From assembly GCA_041164825.1 (NCBI GenBank), contig JBEAOO010000144.1:1-13815 (forward strand): a DNA stretch of 13,815 nucleotides, read 5' to 3'. This DNA is from JBEAOO01 sp041164825 (GTDB taxonomy: Bacteria > Pseudomonadota > Gammaproteobacteria > Burkholderiales > Burkholderiaceae_C). The notes below the pieces were generated by a model, which saw only the letters and a program-made list of their open reading frames with translations, was not told the DNA's origin and searched no databases. A program made the position numbers and the translations under genes. Positions 1 through 7,366 of the stretch are shown here, piece by piece (the first letter of the stretch is position 1; the number at the start of each line of letters is the position of its first letter).

Positions 1-304
1 TGTAGATGGCCACGTCGCGGCCGTCGTTTTGCCACGCCGTGAGGCGCGCGGCGAGCTGCAGGGTGGTGAGCCGGTCGCCGTGTTCATCGAGCACGATGCG
101 GCGCACGCCGCGCGGCGTGGCGGCCTCGAGGCGCTGGGCTTCGGCGGCCATCAGCTGCGCGGCGGTTTTGCTGCCCCGGGTTTCGGCCTTCACCGCCTTG
201 AGCTCCAGCCGCATGTCGGGCGGAAAGCGCTTGGCGTAGTCTTCATAAGCGGCATCGGCCCATGCGGGCTGGCGCTGGCCGACGGCAATCAGGTTCAGTT
301 TCAC
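1..304 (-). CDS. rlmH: 23S rRNA (pseudouridine1915-N3)-methyltransferase RlmH, N-terminal part (3' end off window)
   Basis: Known role of the family: a SPOUT-fold methyltransferase that uses S-adenosylmethionine to N3-methylate pseudouridine 1915 in helix 69 of 23S rRNA, acting on the assembled 70S ribosome. Seen: about 101 residues from a GTG start, beginning MKLNLIAVGQ and continuing through RFPPDM and a basic stretch ending in RRIVLDEHGD. These are typical of the RlmH N-terminal half. The complete protein is usually about 155 residues, so the C-terminal SAM-binding knot lies beyond the left edge. The start was chosen as the GTG giving the canonical (M)KLNLIAVG opening; no ATG fits and no strong Shine-Dalgarno is visible. 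It lies downstream of rsfS on the same strand, the usual order, but 173 bases away. Confidence 0.93.
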   Translation of the reverse strand, partial: MKLNLIAVGQRQPAWADAAYEDYAKRFPPDMRLELKAVKAETRGSKTAAQLMAAEAQRLEAATPRGVRRIVLDEHGDRLTTLQLAARLTAWQNDGRDVAIY

Positions 305-477
305 GGTGTGATGCTCGGCGGAATCTTGGCGGGGCGCTCAGCGCCGGTCGTGGGGCAGACACGCGCGCCACGCGTGAGAACGCGGCCGGGGCGAGGTGAT
401 GAATCATCACCCGCCACGCGCCGCGTGGGGTTCAGCTTGGCGTGAGGGGCTCAGGGCATGAGCGCCCCGAGCAGCCA
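305..477. other. rsfS-rlmH gap with three closely spaced dyads
   Basis: No gene is visible here. Three inverted repeats lie within 69 bases: arms of 6 (360-365/371-376, 5-base loop), arms of 8 around a single central base (395-402/404-411), and arms of 7 around a single central base (414-420/422-428). The last two are separated by only two bases. Such odd-centred dyads suit protein-binding sites better than RNA hairpins, because a one-base loop cannot close. No T-run follows any of them in the direction of transcription, so a classical terminator is not supported. They may regulate rlmH or simply reflect high GC. Confidence 0.45.
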
Positions 478-1431
478 TCAACCCTTGCTGGTCTTGCTGG
501 TCTTGCCGGTTTTGTCGGCCTTGGCCACCTTGGGGGCAGCTGCGCGCTTGGCGGCGGCTTCCTTGCGCAGGGCCACGGCCTTCTTGTCAGCCGCTTGTTT
601 GGCCACCGCCACCGGGGGCTTCACCACCATCGTCTTCACCGGGGCGGCGGTTTTGACCGCGGCCTTCTTGGCGGGTGATTTGGCAGCCGGCGCTTTGCCG
701 CCCACCTTCACACCGGCGGTGCGGGTGACGGCGCCTTTGCGGGCCGGGGCCTTTTTGGCGGCGGGTGCCGGGGCAGCCACGGCCTCGGCAACAGCAGCCT
801 TCTTGCGCGCAGGCGCCTTCTTGGCCACCGGAGCTTCGGCTTCCACCACCGCAGCGGCCTTCTTGCGGGCCGGTGCCTTCTTGGCCGCAGCCGGTGCGGG
901 CTGCTCGGCTTCGGCCTTGGCCGCTGCCTTGGCAGCGGTTTTGGCGGCCGTCTTGGACAGCGGCTTGACTTCTGCCTTCGTTGCCGTCTTGGCAGCCGTC
1001 TTTCCAGCAACCTTGCGTGCCGACTTCTTGGCCGGTGCCGCTTCTTCTTCCACCACTGGCGAGGCCTTCACCAGGCCCTTGGGCGCGGTGTCGAGCTTGA
1101 CCTTGATGGGCTTGGCGCCCCAGATCTCTTCGAGGTGGTAGTACTCGCGGATGGTGGGCTGCATCAGGTGCACCACGGCCGCGCCGCAGTCCACGATGAT
1201 CCATTCACCGTTGTCTTCGCCTTCGATGCGCGGCGGGGGCGCACCCAGGGCCTTCACCGCGTCGCGCACGCTGGCGGCGAGGGCCTTGGTTTGGCGGTTG
1301 CTGGTGCCGGAGGCGATGATCACGCGCTCGAACAGGGACGACAACTTTTCAGTGTCGAACACCACGATGTTCTGGCCCTTGACGTCTTCCAGACCATCGA
1401 CGATGGCGCGTTGCAGTTTGCGGATGTCCAT
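478..1431 (-). CDS. rsfS: Ribosomal silencing factor RsfS with long Lys/Ala/Pro-rich C-terminal tail
   Basis: Known role: RsfS (Iojap/DUF143 family) binds ribosomal protein uL14 on the 50S subunit and blocks joining with 30S, shutting down translation in starvation. Seen: 317 residues. The first ~112 form the complete domain, opening MDIRKLQRAIVDGLEDVKG, with VFDT, the SGTSNRQ segment, GEDNGEWIIVDCG and a closing REYYHLEEIWG. Typical family members are about 105-130 residues, so some 205 residues are extra. The extra tail is dominated by Lys, Ala and Pro and contains three copies of KKAPARK (about residues 185-191, 205-211, 227-233), resembling histone-H1-like or PhaP/Hc1-type basic tails. 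The start abuts the nadD stop (TGAATG) with GAGAG upstream. The tail is in frame with no interruption. Basic tails are plausible RNA or DNA binders, but its function is inference. Confidence 0.93.
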   Translation of the reverse strand: MDIRKLQRAIVDGLEDVKGQNIVVFDTEKLSSLFERVIIASGTSNRQTKALAASVRDAVKALGAPPPRIEGEDNGEWIIVDCGAAVVHLMQPTIREYYHLEEIWGAKPIKVKLDTAPKGLVKASPVVEEEAAPAKKSARKVAGKTAAKTATKAEVKPLSKTAAKTAAKAAAKAEAEQPAPAAAKKAPARKKAAAVVEAEAPVAKKAPARKKAAVAEAVAAPAPAAKKAPARKGAVTRTAGVKVGGKAPAAKSPAKKAAVKTAAPVKTMVVKPPVAVAKQAADKKAVALRKEAAAKRAAAPKVAKADKTGKTSKTSKG

Positions 1432-2049
1432 TCAGCTCTCAGCGTTGCCTCGGTAGAGGCGGTATTGATCAATATAGCGCGCCACGGGGGCCGGCACCAT
1501 GTCGGTGACGCCCAGGCCGTGGTGCAGCCGGTCACGGATTGTCGTCGATGACAGCGCAAAAGGGGGAAGGCGCAGTTCCACCGCCTTGTGGGGGTGCGCA
1601 ACAAGCGCCTCGGGCCAGGTGATGGGCACCCCTTGGCGGGCCGTCACGGCCAGCGTCACCTGGGGCAAGAGCTCCGTCCAGCGGTGCCAAGTGGGCAGGC
1701 GCTCGACCTGGTCTTGGCCCAAGAGGAGGAACCACTGGACCCCGGCCCAGCGCGGCTCGGCCTGCAGCGCCTTCACGGTATCGAGCGTGTAGCTCGGCCC
1801 CTGGCGCTCGATTTCGCTGCGCGAGAGTTCGAACCGCGGCTCATCGGCAATCGCCAGCGCCACCATGGCCGCGCGATGCTCGGCGCTGGCTTCGATGCGA
1901 CCGCGCTTTTGCCACGGGTCGCCGGCGGGCACCCAGATCAGCGTGTCGAGCTCCAGCGTGTCGAGCGCCAGCTGCGCCAACGCCAGGTGCGCGTGGTGCA
2001 CCGGGTCGAAGCTGCCGCCAAACAGGCCAACGCGCAGGGCGCGGGTCAT
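1432..2049 (-). CDS. nadD: Nicotinate-nucleotide adenylyltransferase NadD
   Basis: Known role: transfers AMP from ATP to nicotinate mononucleotide, giving deamido-NAD, a cytoplasmic step in NAD synthesis. Seen: 205 residues, normal for the family. The nucleotidyltransferase signature GGSFDPVHHAHL is at about residues 10-21, WVPAGDPWQKR follows, and the C-terminal ISSTxIR-type motif appears as LSSTTIRDRLHHGL. The reading frame stays open 93 bases further upstream, but MTRALRVGLFGGSFDP is the family start and its ATG shares one base with the hemF stop (TGATG), so coupling to hemF is likely. The stop is followed directly by the rsfS ATG; nadD-rsfS-rlmH is a widely conserved cluster. Confidence 0.95.
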   Translation of the reverse strand: MTRALRVGLFGGSFDPVHHAHLALAQLALDTLELDTLIWVPAGDPWQKRGRIEASAEHRAAMVALAIADEPRFELSRSEIERQGPSYTLDTVKALQAEPRWAGVQWFLLLGQDQVERLPTWHRWTELLPQVTLAVTARQGVPITWPEALVAHPHKAVELRLPPFALSSTTIRDRLHHGLGVTDMVPAPVARYIDQYRLYRGNAES

Positions 2050-2966
2050 CAGCCGCCCGCCGCCCAATCGCGCGGGCGCAGGAAGTCGCTGTACAGCGCG
2101 GCCTCGGGCGTGCCCGCTTCGGGCTGCCAGTCGTAGCGCCACTTCACGATCGGCGGCATCGACATCAGGATGCTCTCGGTGCGCCCGCCCGACTGCAGGC
2201 CAAACAGCGTACCGCGGTCGAACACCAGGTTGAACTCGACATAGCGCCCGCGGCGGTAGGCCTGGAAGTCGCGCTCGCGCTCGCCATAGGGCGTGTCGCG
2301 GCGGCGCTGCACGATGGGCAGGTAAGCGTCCAAAAACGCATCGCCCACGGCGCGGGTCATCGCAAAACTCTGCTCAAAACCCAGCTCGGCGAAGTCGTCA
2401 AAAAACACGCCGCCAATGCCGCGCGGCTCGTTGCGGTGCTTCAAGAAAAAATACTCGTCGCACCAGGTTTTGAAGCGCGGGTACTTGTCGTCGCCAAAGG
2501 GCGCGAGCGCGGCTTGGTTGACGCGGTGGAAGTGGATGGCGTCGTCGGCCTCACCGTAGTAGGGCGTCAGGTCCATCCCGCCGCCAAACCACACCACCGG
2601 CTCGCGCCCGGCGGGCAGCGCCGCGAACATGCGCACGTTCATGTGCACCGTGGGCACGTGCGGGTTGCGCGGGTGAAACACCAGCGACACGCCCATGGCC
2701 TCAAACGGCGCGCCCGCCAACTCGGGCCGGTGAGCGGTGGCCGAAGGTGGCAGCTCTTTGCCCTTCACGTGGCTGAAGTTGCAGCCCCCGCGCTCGAGCA
2801 AACCGCCCTCCTCCACCAGGCGCGACAGACCATCGCCTTCGAGCCGGCCGCCCACGGGGCGGGTCCAGCCGTCGCTCACAAAGGTCTTGCCGTCCTCAGC
2901 TTGCATCGTCGTGATGATGCGGTCTTGCAGGCCGAGCAGGTAGTCGCGGACCGGGGTGAAGTTCAT
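2049..2966 (-). CDS. hemF: Oxygen-dependent coproporphyrinogen III oxidase
   Basis: Known role: aerobic oxidative decarboxylation of coproporphyrinogen III to protoporphyrinogen IX in haem synthesis; the enzyme is a cytoplasmic homodimer. Seen: 305 residues, the usual length. Family hallmarks are GGCNFSHVKG near residue 60, FHPRNPHVPTVHMNVR near 107-122, WFGGGMDLTPYY near 136-147, the KHRNEPRGIGGVFFDDF block near 187-203, and a C-terminal RYVEFNLVFDRGTLFGLQSGGRTESILMSMPP stretch read in pieces. The start sits just downstream of the purD terminator. No strong Shine-Dalgarno is evident. It is the first gene of the hemF-nadD-rsfS run. Confidence 0.97.
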   Translation of the reverse strand: MNFTPVRDYLLGLQDRIITTMQAEDGKTFVSDGWTRPVGGRLEGDGLSRLVEEGGLLERGGCNFSHVKGKELPPSATAHRPELAGAPFEAMGVSLVFHPRNPHVPTVHMNVRMFAALPAGREPVVWFGGGMDLTPYYGEADDAIHFHRVNQAALAPFGDDKYPRFKTWCDEYFFLKHRNEPRGIGGVFFDDFAELGFEQSFAMTRAVGDAFLDAYLPIVQRRRDTPYGERERDFQAYRRGRYVEFNLVFDRGTLFGLQSGGRTESILMSMPPIVKWRYDWQPEAGTPEAALYSDFLRPRDWAAGG

Positions 2967-2975
2967 GCGTCAGAT

Positions 2976-3003
2976 CCAAAGAAAACGCGGGCCGGAGCCC
3001 GCG
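2976..3003 (-). terminator. Rho-independent terminator downstream of purD
   Basis: Arms at 2986-2992 and 2997-3003 are perfectly complementary (7 bp, all G/C) around a 4-base loop. Read on the minus strand, the stem is followed at once by TTTTCTTT, a proper U-tract. It lies 30 bases after the purD stop and ends 10 bases before the hemF start, so it should end most yebC-purD transcripts. hemF would then depend on its own promoter, inside the purD 3' end or this short gap, or on read-through. Confidence 0.8.
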
Positions 3004-3032
3004 GTGCAGCGATCACATCAGCTGCGAGACGC

Positions 3033-4325
3033 TCAGCGTTTGACGGCGCGGTAACCGATGTCGCGCCGCGCTTGCGCGCCCGCAAAGTGAATGCCTTGCA
3101 GCGCGCCGTAGGCCTTTTGCTGGGCCAGCTTCACCGAGTCGCCCAAAGCCGTCACACACAGCACACGGCCGCCACTGGTGACGAGCTTGCCGTCCACCTG
3201 CGCCGTGCCGGCATGAAACACCATGGCGTCGTCGGCCGCAGCGGGCAGGCCGCTGATCAGGTCGCCCTTGCGCGGATCGAGCGGGTAGCCGGCCGCAGCC
3301 ATCACCACACCCAGCGCCACGCGGCGGTCCCATTCGAGCTCCACCTTGTCGAGCGTGCCGTCGGTGGCGTGCATCAACAGGTCAAACAAATCGCTCTTCA
3401 AACGCATCATGATGGGCTGCGTTTCCGGGTCGCCCATGCGGCAGTTGAACTCCACCGTGCGCGGCTGGCCTTGGCCATCGATCATCAAACCGGCGTACAG
3501 AAAACCGGTGAAGGGGATGCCGTCTTTGGCCATGCCCTGGATGGTGGGCAAGATGATTTCGTGCATGGTCTTGGCATGCACATTGGGCGTCACCACCGGG
3601 GCGGGCGAGTAGGCGCCCATGCCGCCGGTGTTGGGGCCTTCGTCGCCGTCTTGCAGGCGCTTGTGGTCTTGGCTGGTGGCCAGCGAGACCACGTTCTTGC
3701 CATCGCACAGCACGATGAAGCTGGCTTCTTCGCCTTCCAAGAAGTCCTCGATCACCACGCGGGCACCGCCCTCGTTGTGCTTCACGCCGAGCTTGTTGTG
3801 GGCCTCGTCGGCCGCCAGCATCCAGTCGATGGCTTCGTGCGCTTGCTCCAGCGAGGTGGCGACCACCACGCCCTTGCCCGCGGCCAGCCCATCGGCCTTG
3901 ATGACGATGGGCGCGCCGCGGCCATCCACATAAGCGTGGGCCGCGGCCGCGTCGGTGAAGGTCTCGTACGCCGCGGTGGGGATGTTGTGGCGCTTCATGA
4001 AGGCCTTGGCAAAGGCCTTCGACGACTCCAATTGCGCCGCCGCTTGCGTGGGGCCAAAAATGCGCAGGCCGCGGGCGCGGAACACATCGACCACCCCAGC
4101 CGCCAGCGGGCCCTCCGGACCCACCAGCGTGACGCCCACCTTTTCCCGCTCGGCGAAATCGGCCAACTCGTGGGGGTCGGTCAGCGGCAGATTGGTCAAG
4201 CGCACATCGGCGGCCGTGCCGCCATTGCCCGGCGCCACAAACACCGCGTGCACCTTGGGCGATTGCAGCAGCTTCCACGCCAAGGCGTGCTCGCGGCCCC
4301 CTGAGCCGATCACCAGAACTTTCAT
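3033..4325 (-). CDS. purD: Phosphoribosylamine--glycine ligase (GAR synthetase)
   Basis: Known role: second step of de novo purine synthesis. It joins glycine to 5-phosphoribosylamine with ATP cleavage and belongs to the ATP-grasp superfamily. Seen: 430 residues, typical length. The N-terminal domain opens MKVLVIGSGGREHALAWKL; GPEGPLAAGVVD, KADGLAAGKGVVVA, GPNTGGMGAYSPAP and the metal/ATP-binding NCRMGDPETQP block follow in order. The C-terminal domain includes GGRVLCVTALG. The start ATG overlaps the yebC stop in ATGA, so the two are probably translationally coupled. A strong terminator follows. Confidence 0.97.
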   Translation of the reverse strand: MKVLVIGSGGREHALAWKLLQSPKVHAVFVAPGNGGTAADVRLTNLPLTDPHELADFAEREKVGVTLVGPEGPLAAGVVDVFRARGLRIFGPTQAAAQLESSKAFAKAFMKRHNIPTAAYETFTDAAAAHAYVDGRGAPIVIKADGLAAGKGVVVATSLEQAHEAIDWMLAADEAHNKLGVKHNEGGARVVIEDFLEGEEASFIVLCDGKNVVSLATSQDHKRLQDGDEGPNTGGMGAYSPAPVVTPNVHAKTMHEIILPTIQGMAKDGIPFTGFLYAGLMIDGQGQPRTVEFNCRMGDPETQPIMMRLKSDLFDLLMHATDGTLDKVELEWDRRVALGVVMAAAGYPLDPRKGDLISGLPAAADDAMVFHAGTAQVDGKLVTSGGRVLCVTALGDSVKLAQQKAYGALQGIHFAGAQARRDIGYRAVKR

Positions 4326-5050
4326 GCTTGCTCCATCTCTGCGTTGTGGAACACGTCTTGCACGTCGTCCAGGTCTTCAATCACATCCAGCAGCTTTTGC
4401 ATTCGCTGGGCGTCGTCGCCCGCCAGGGCGATCGTGTTTTCGGCCCGCATGGTCACTTCGGCCATGTCGGGGGCCAAGCCCGCGCCTTCCAGCGCGGCCT
4501 TCACCGCTTCAAACTCGGCCGGGGCGCTGAGCACCTCGATGGCGCCGTCGTCGTCGGTGAGCACGTCATCGGCGCCGGCCTCCAGGGCCACTTCCATCAC
4601 CTTGTCTTCGTTGGTGCCGGGGGCAAACACGAACTGCCCACAGTGCTTGAACTGGAAGGCCACCGAGCCCTCGGTGCCGAGGTTGCCACCGTACTTGCTG
4701 AAGGCATGCCGCACTTCGGCGACCGTGCGCACCCGGTTGTCGGTCATGCAGTCCACGATGATGGCCGCGCCGCCGATGCCGTAGCCCTCGTAGCGGATCT
4801 CCTCGTAGGTGACGCCTTCGAGCGCGCCGGTGGCTTTGTCGATGTTCTTTTTAACCGTCTCGGCCGGCAAGTTGGCCGCTTTGGCCTTCTCGACGGCCAG
4901 GCGCAGGCGCGGGTTCTCGCGCACGTCACCGCCACCCTGGCGGGCAGCGACCATGATTTCGCGAATGATTCGGGTCCACACCTTGCCGCGCTTTTCGTCC
5001 TGGCGGCCTTTGCGGTGCTGGATGTTGGCCCATTTGGAATGACCAGCCAT
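4322..5050 (-). CDS. yebC: YebC/PmpR/TACO1 family protein
   Basis: Known: a conserved three-domain family of debated function. Members have been described as transcription regulators, and the mitochondrial homologue TACO1 and some bacterial ones act in translation. Seen: 242 residues, full length. The diagnostic opening MAGHSKWANIQHRKGRQDEKRGK, read in parts, is followed by ENPRLRLAVEKAKAANLPAETVKKNIDKA, YEGYGIGGAAIIVDCMTDNR, HAFSKYGGNLGTEGSVAFQF and a C-terminal acidic region ending in an EDLDDVQDVFHNAE motif. The reading frame stays open 1.5 kb upstream, antisense to the next gene; the start was set at the family methionine, preceded by GAGGAG (5055-5060). The stop overlaps the purD start. 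Confidence 0.95.
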   Translation of the reverse strand: MAGHSKWANIQHRKGRQDEKRGKVWTRIIREIMVAARQGGGDVRENPRLRLAVEKAKAANLPAETVKKNIDKATGALEGVTYEEIRYEGYGIGGAAIIVDCMTDNRVRTVAEVRHAFSKYGGNLGTEGSVAFQFKHCGQFVFAPGTNEDKVMEVALEAGADDVLTDDDGAIEVLSAPAEFEAVKAALEGAGLAPDMAEVTMRAENTIALAGDDAQRMQKLLDVIEDLDDVQDVFHNAEMEQA

Positions 5051-5152
5051 GAGGCTCCTCGTGTCCCGCGCCCGCGGGGTCGCGGGGCGGTGGTTTTGTT
5101 CGATAGACTGCGATTTTACCGGTGCGACGCACCGCCTGAACCCGGAGACCCC
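5051..5152. promoter_or_regulatory. Divergent intergenic region between yebC and the HerA-like gene, with a dyad
   Basis: A 102-base divergent control region. A perfect dyad with 7-base arms around one base lies at 5120-5134, 18 bases ahead of the plus-strand ATG. The only AT-rich stretch is 5091-5119. On the minus strand it gives TAAAAT (5114-5119), a fair -10 for yebC, with no convincing -35. On the plus strand it gives TAGACT (5104-5109), a weaker -10. Shine-Dalgarno sites: GAGGAG at 5055-5060 (minus) and GGAGA at 5144-5148 (plus). The dyad would overlap both promoters and could be an operator; this is inference. Confidence 0.45.
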
Positions 5153-6676
5153 ATGTCTGAACCCCTGCTTGTGGCCCAACATGGTGCCGTGACCTGCGAA
5201 TTGCTGCCCGCACTGGCCAACCGCCACGGCCTGATCACCGGTGCCACAGGCACGGGCAAGACCATCACGCTGCAAAATTTGGCCGAGAATTTCAGCCGCA
5301 TTGGCGTGCCGGTGTTCATGGCCGACGTGAAGGGCGACCTCACCGGCATCAGCCAAGTGGGCAGCGTGTCGCCCAAGCTGGCCGGCATCTTGAAGGAGCG
5401 CGGTCTGGGCACACCCACCGCCGGCGCCTGCCCCAGCACGCTGTGGGATGTGTTTGGCGAGCAAGGCCACCCCGTGCGCGCCACCATCAGCGACATGGGC
5501 CCGCTGCTGCTCGGCCGCATGCTGGCGCTCAATGAAACGCAGCAGGGCGTGTTGCAACTGGTGTTCAAGATCGCCGACGACAACGGCCTGTTGTTGCTCG
5601 ACCTGAAAGACCTGCGCGCCATGCTGCAGCACGTGGGCGACAACGCGGCGCAGTTCACCACCGAATACGGCAACGTCAGCGCCGCCAGCATCGGCGCCAT
5701 CCAGCGCGGGCTGCTGCAAATTGGCGAGCAAGGCGGCGAGCATTTCTTCGGCGAGCCGATGCTCAATATCAGCGACTTCATGCAGACCGAGGGCGGCCAG
5801 GGCGTGGTCAACATCTTGTCGGCCGACAAGCTGATGAACAGCCCGCGGCTCTACGCCACCTTTTTGCTGTGGATGCTGTCGGAGTTGTTTGAGCAGTTGC
5901 CCGAGGTGGGCGATCTGGACAAGCCCAAGCTGGTGTTTTTCTTTGACGAGGCCCACCTGCTGTTCAAAGACGCACCCGCCGCCCTGGTGGAGCGCATCGA
6001 GCTGGTGGTGCGCCTGGTGCGCTCCAAGGGCGTGGGTGTGTACTTCGTGACGCAAAACCCGCTCGACATCCCCGACACCGTGCTGGCCCAGTTGGGCAAC
6101 CGCGTGCAGCACGCGCTGCGCGCCTTCACCCCGCGCGACCAAAAGGCGGTCAAGGCCGCGGCCAGCACCATGCGCGCCAACCCGGGCCTCGACATCGAAA
6201 CCGCCATCACCGAGCTGGCCGTGGGCGAGGCGCTGGTGAGCTTTTTGGACGACAAGGGCCGCCCCTGCATGACCGAGCGGGTGTTCGTGCTGCCCCCGGG
6301 CAGCCAGATCGGCCCGATCAGCACCGAGCAGCGCCAGGCGCTGATCAAGACCTCGCTGGTGGCTGGCGTGTACGAGCAAACCGCTGACCGCGAATCGGCC
6401 TACGAGCTGCTGAAGGGCCGTGCGGGCACGGCCCCGGCCACCACCGCGGGAGGACAAGGTGGTGCGGGTGTGCCGGCGGCCGAGGGCGGCAGCGACCTGA
6501 TGGACGGCTTGAAGGGTGTGCTGTTTGGCACCACCGGCCCGCGCGGCGGCCGCCATGCTGGGCTGGCTGAAACGCTGGCCACGTCAGCCATGCGCACCAT
6601 GGGCAGCACGGTGGGCCGCGAGATCATCCGCGGCGTGCTGGGCAGCTTGCTGGGCGGCAGTTCGCGCCGGCGCTGA
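5153..6676 (+). CDS. HerA-like P-loop ATPase, DUF853/YjgR type
   Basis: Seen: 507 residues. Walker A GATGTGKT is at residues 30-37, close to the N-terminus. VFMADVKGDLTGI follows at about 54-66, Walker B VFFFDEAH at about 261-268, and an arginine-finger/sensor-like FVTQNPLDIPDTVLAQLGNRVQHALRAFTPRDQKAV block at about 295-330. This order is that of the DUF853 branch of the HerA/FtsK superfamily (E. coli YjgR). The C-terminus has an Ala/Gly-rich linker (about 423-448), then a helical tail ending in SSRRR. The family's cellular role is not established; related HerA proteins are DNA-translocating hexamers. The start was chosen by GGAGA 5 bases upstream and by homology; the frame is open further upstream but antisense to yebC. 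It is followed after 54 bases by the SLOG-like gene. Confidence 0.93.
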   Translation: MSEPLLVAQHGAVTCELLPALANRHGLITGATGTGKTITLQNLAENFSRIGVPVFMADVKGDLTGISQVGSVSPKLAGILKERGLGTPTAGACPSTLWDVFGEQGHPVRATISDMGPLLLGRMLALNETQQGVLQLVFKIADDNGLLLLDLKDLRAMLQHVGDNAAQFTTEYGNVSAASIGAIQRGLLQIGEQGGEHFFGEPMLNISDFMQTEGGQGVVNILSADKLMNSPRLYATFLLWMLSELFEQLPEVGDLDKPKLVFFFDEAHLLFKDAPAALVERIELVVRLVRSKGVGVYFVTQNPLDIPDTVLAQLGNRVQHALRAFTPRDQKAVKAAASTMRANPGLDIETAITELAVGEALVSFLDDKGRPCMTERVFVLPPGSQIGPISTEQRQALIKTSLVAGVYEQTADRESAYELLKGRAGTAPATTAGGQGGAGVPAAEGGSDLMDGLKGVLFGTTGPRGGRHAGLAETLATSAMRTMGSTVGREIIRGVLGSLLGGSSRRR

Positions 6677-6730
6677 GCGCCCACCGACGCATTGCTGACC
6701 TGCTGACCCGCCGACGCGCTGACGACACCC

Positions 6731-7366
6731 ATGCCCGCCGCCCTGGCCCCGCAGCCCACGCCGCGGCACCTGCCGCAGCGCGTGTTGTTGCTGAGCGGCC
6801 ACCGGGTGGACGACCCCGGCCGCACGCCGCCGCGTTTCACCTCCGCCCAAGTGCCAGCCGCCACGCGAGCCGTGGCGCAAGTGCTGGCGGACATCGACGC
6901 TGGCCCGGGCGATCTGGCGCTGACCCAAGGCGCCTCGGGCGCCGACATCTTGTGGGCCGAGGCCGCCTTGGCGCGTGGCGTGGCGCTGCAGTTGCTGCTG
7001 CCGCTGCCCGAGCCTGAGTTCCTCGCTCAGTCGGTGTTGCCCAGTGCGGATGGCTCAGCCTGGGCGCGGCGCTACCTGCTGCTGCGCGAGCGCTGCGTGG
7101 CGCTGCCCGAGGTGATCATCACCACGCCCACAACGGCGAATGGCACCAACGTGGATTTCAGCCCCTTCCGTGCCTGCAACGATGCGCTGCTGGCCCGCGC
7201 ACTCAGCCTCGTGCCCGCCACGCAGTTGCACCTGCTCTGCCTGTGGGACGGCCAACTCGCCTGCGGCCCCGGCGGCACGGCCGAGTTGGTGCAGGCGGTG
7301 CAAGCCGCGGGCGGCCAGCTGCACGGCATCCACCCCGGCGAGGTCGACACCGCGCGCCACCCATGA
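6731..7366 (+). CDS. Putative SLOG-like Rossmannoid nucleotide-binding protein
   Basis: Unnamed, with no confident family name from sequence alone. Seen: 211 residues, no signal peptide or membrane segment. A hydrophobic strand then LLSGHRVD (residues 20-27) is followed by TQGASGADILWAEAALARG (65-83), a glycine-rich turn after a strand, then a helix. Next are LLLPLPEPEF (88-97), a segment around FSPFRACNDALLARAL (143-158) and LCLWDGQ..GPGGTAELV (169-187). This layout of alternating strands and helices with GASGAD resembles SLOG/LOG-type Rossmannoid domains, which bind nucleotides or nucleotide-derived signals; that match is inference by pattern. The ATG has a poor Shine-Dalgarno; GTG at 6782 is an alternative start. 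Its stop overlaps the aat start (ATGA), so it is probably co-translated with the two aminoacyl-protein transferases. Confidence 0.75.
   Translation: MPAALAPQPTPRHLPQRVLLLSGHRVDDPGRTPPRFTSAQVPAATRAVAQVLADIDAGPGDLALTQGASGADILWAEAALARGVALQLLLPLPEPEFLAQSVLPSADGSAWARRYLLLRERCVALPEVIITTPTTANGTNVDFSPFRACNDALLARALSLVPATQLHLLCLWDGQLACGPGGTAELVQAVQAAGGQLHGIHPGEVDTARHP

Noticed and set aside
458..1141. Ala-rich 227-residue plus-strand frame that looks like a membrane or antifreeze-type protein
   Set aside because: It is the complement of the Lys/Ala repeats in the RsfS tail.
2436..4304. 622-residue open frame on the plus strand
   Set aside because: It is entirely antisense to hemF and purD, both confidently identified. 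The product is His/Val/Ala-rich with no family motif, as expected for a GC-rich shadow frame.
4328..5152. N-terminal extension of the HerA-like ATPase
   Set aside because: It would overlap yebC antisense for its full length. MSEPLLVAQHG with GGAGA upstream gives the family start.
5051..6556. N-terminal extension of yebC on the minus strand
   Set aside because: The frame is open by chance through the antisense of the HerA-like gene. YebC proteins start at MAGHSKWA, which has a good ribosome site.
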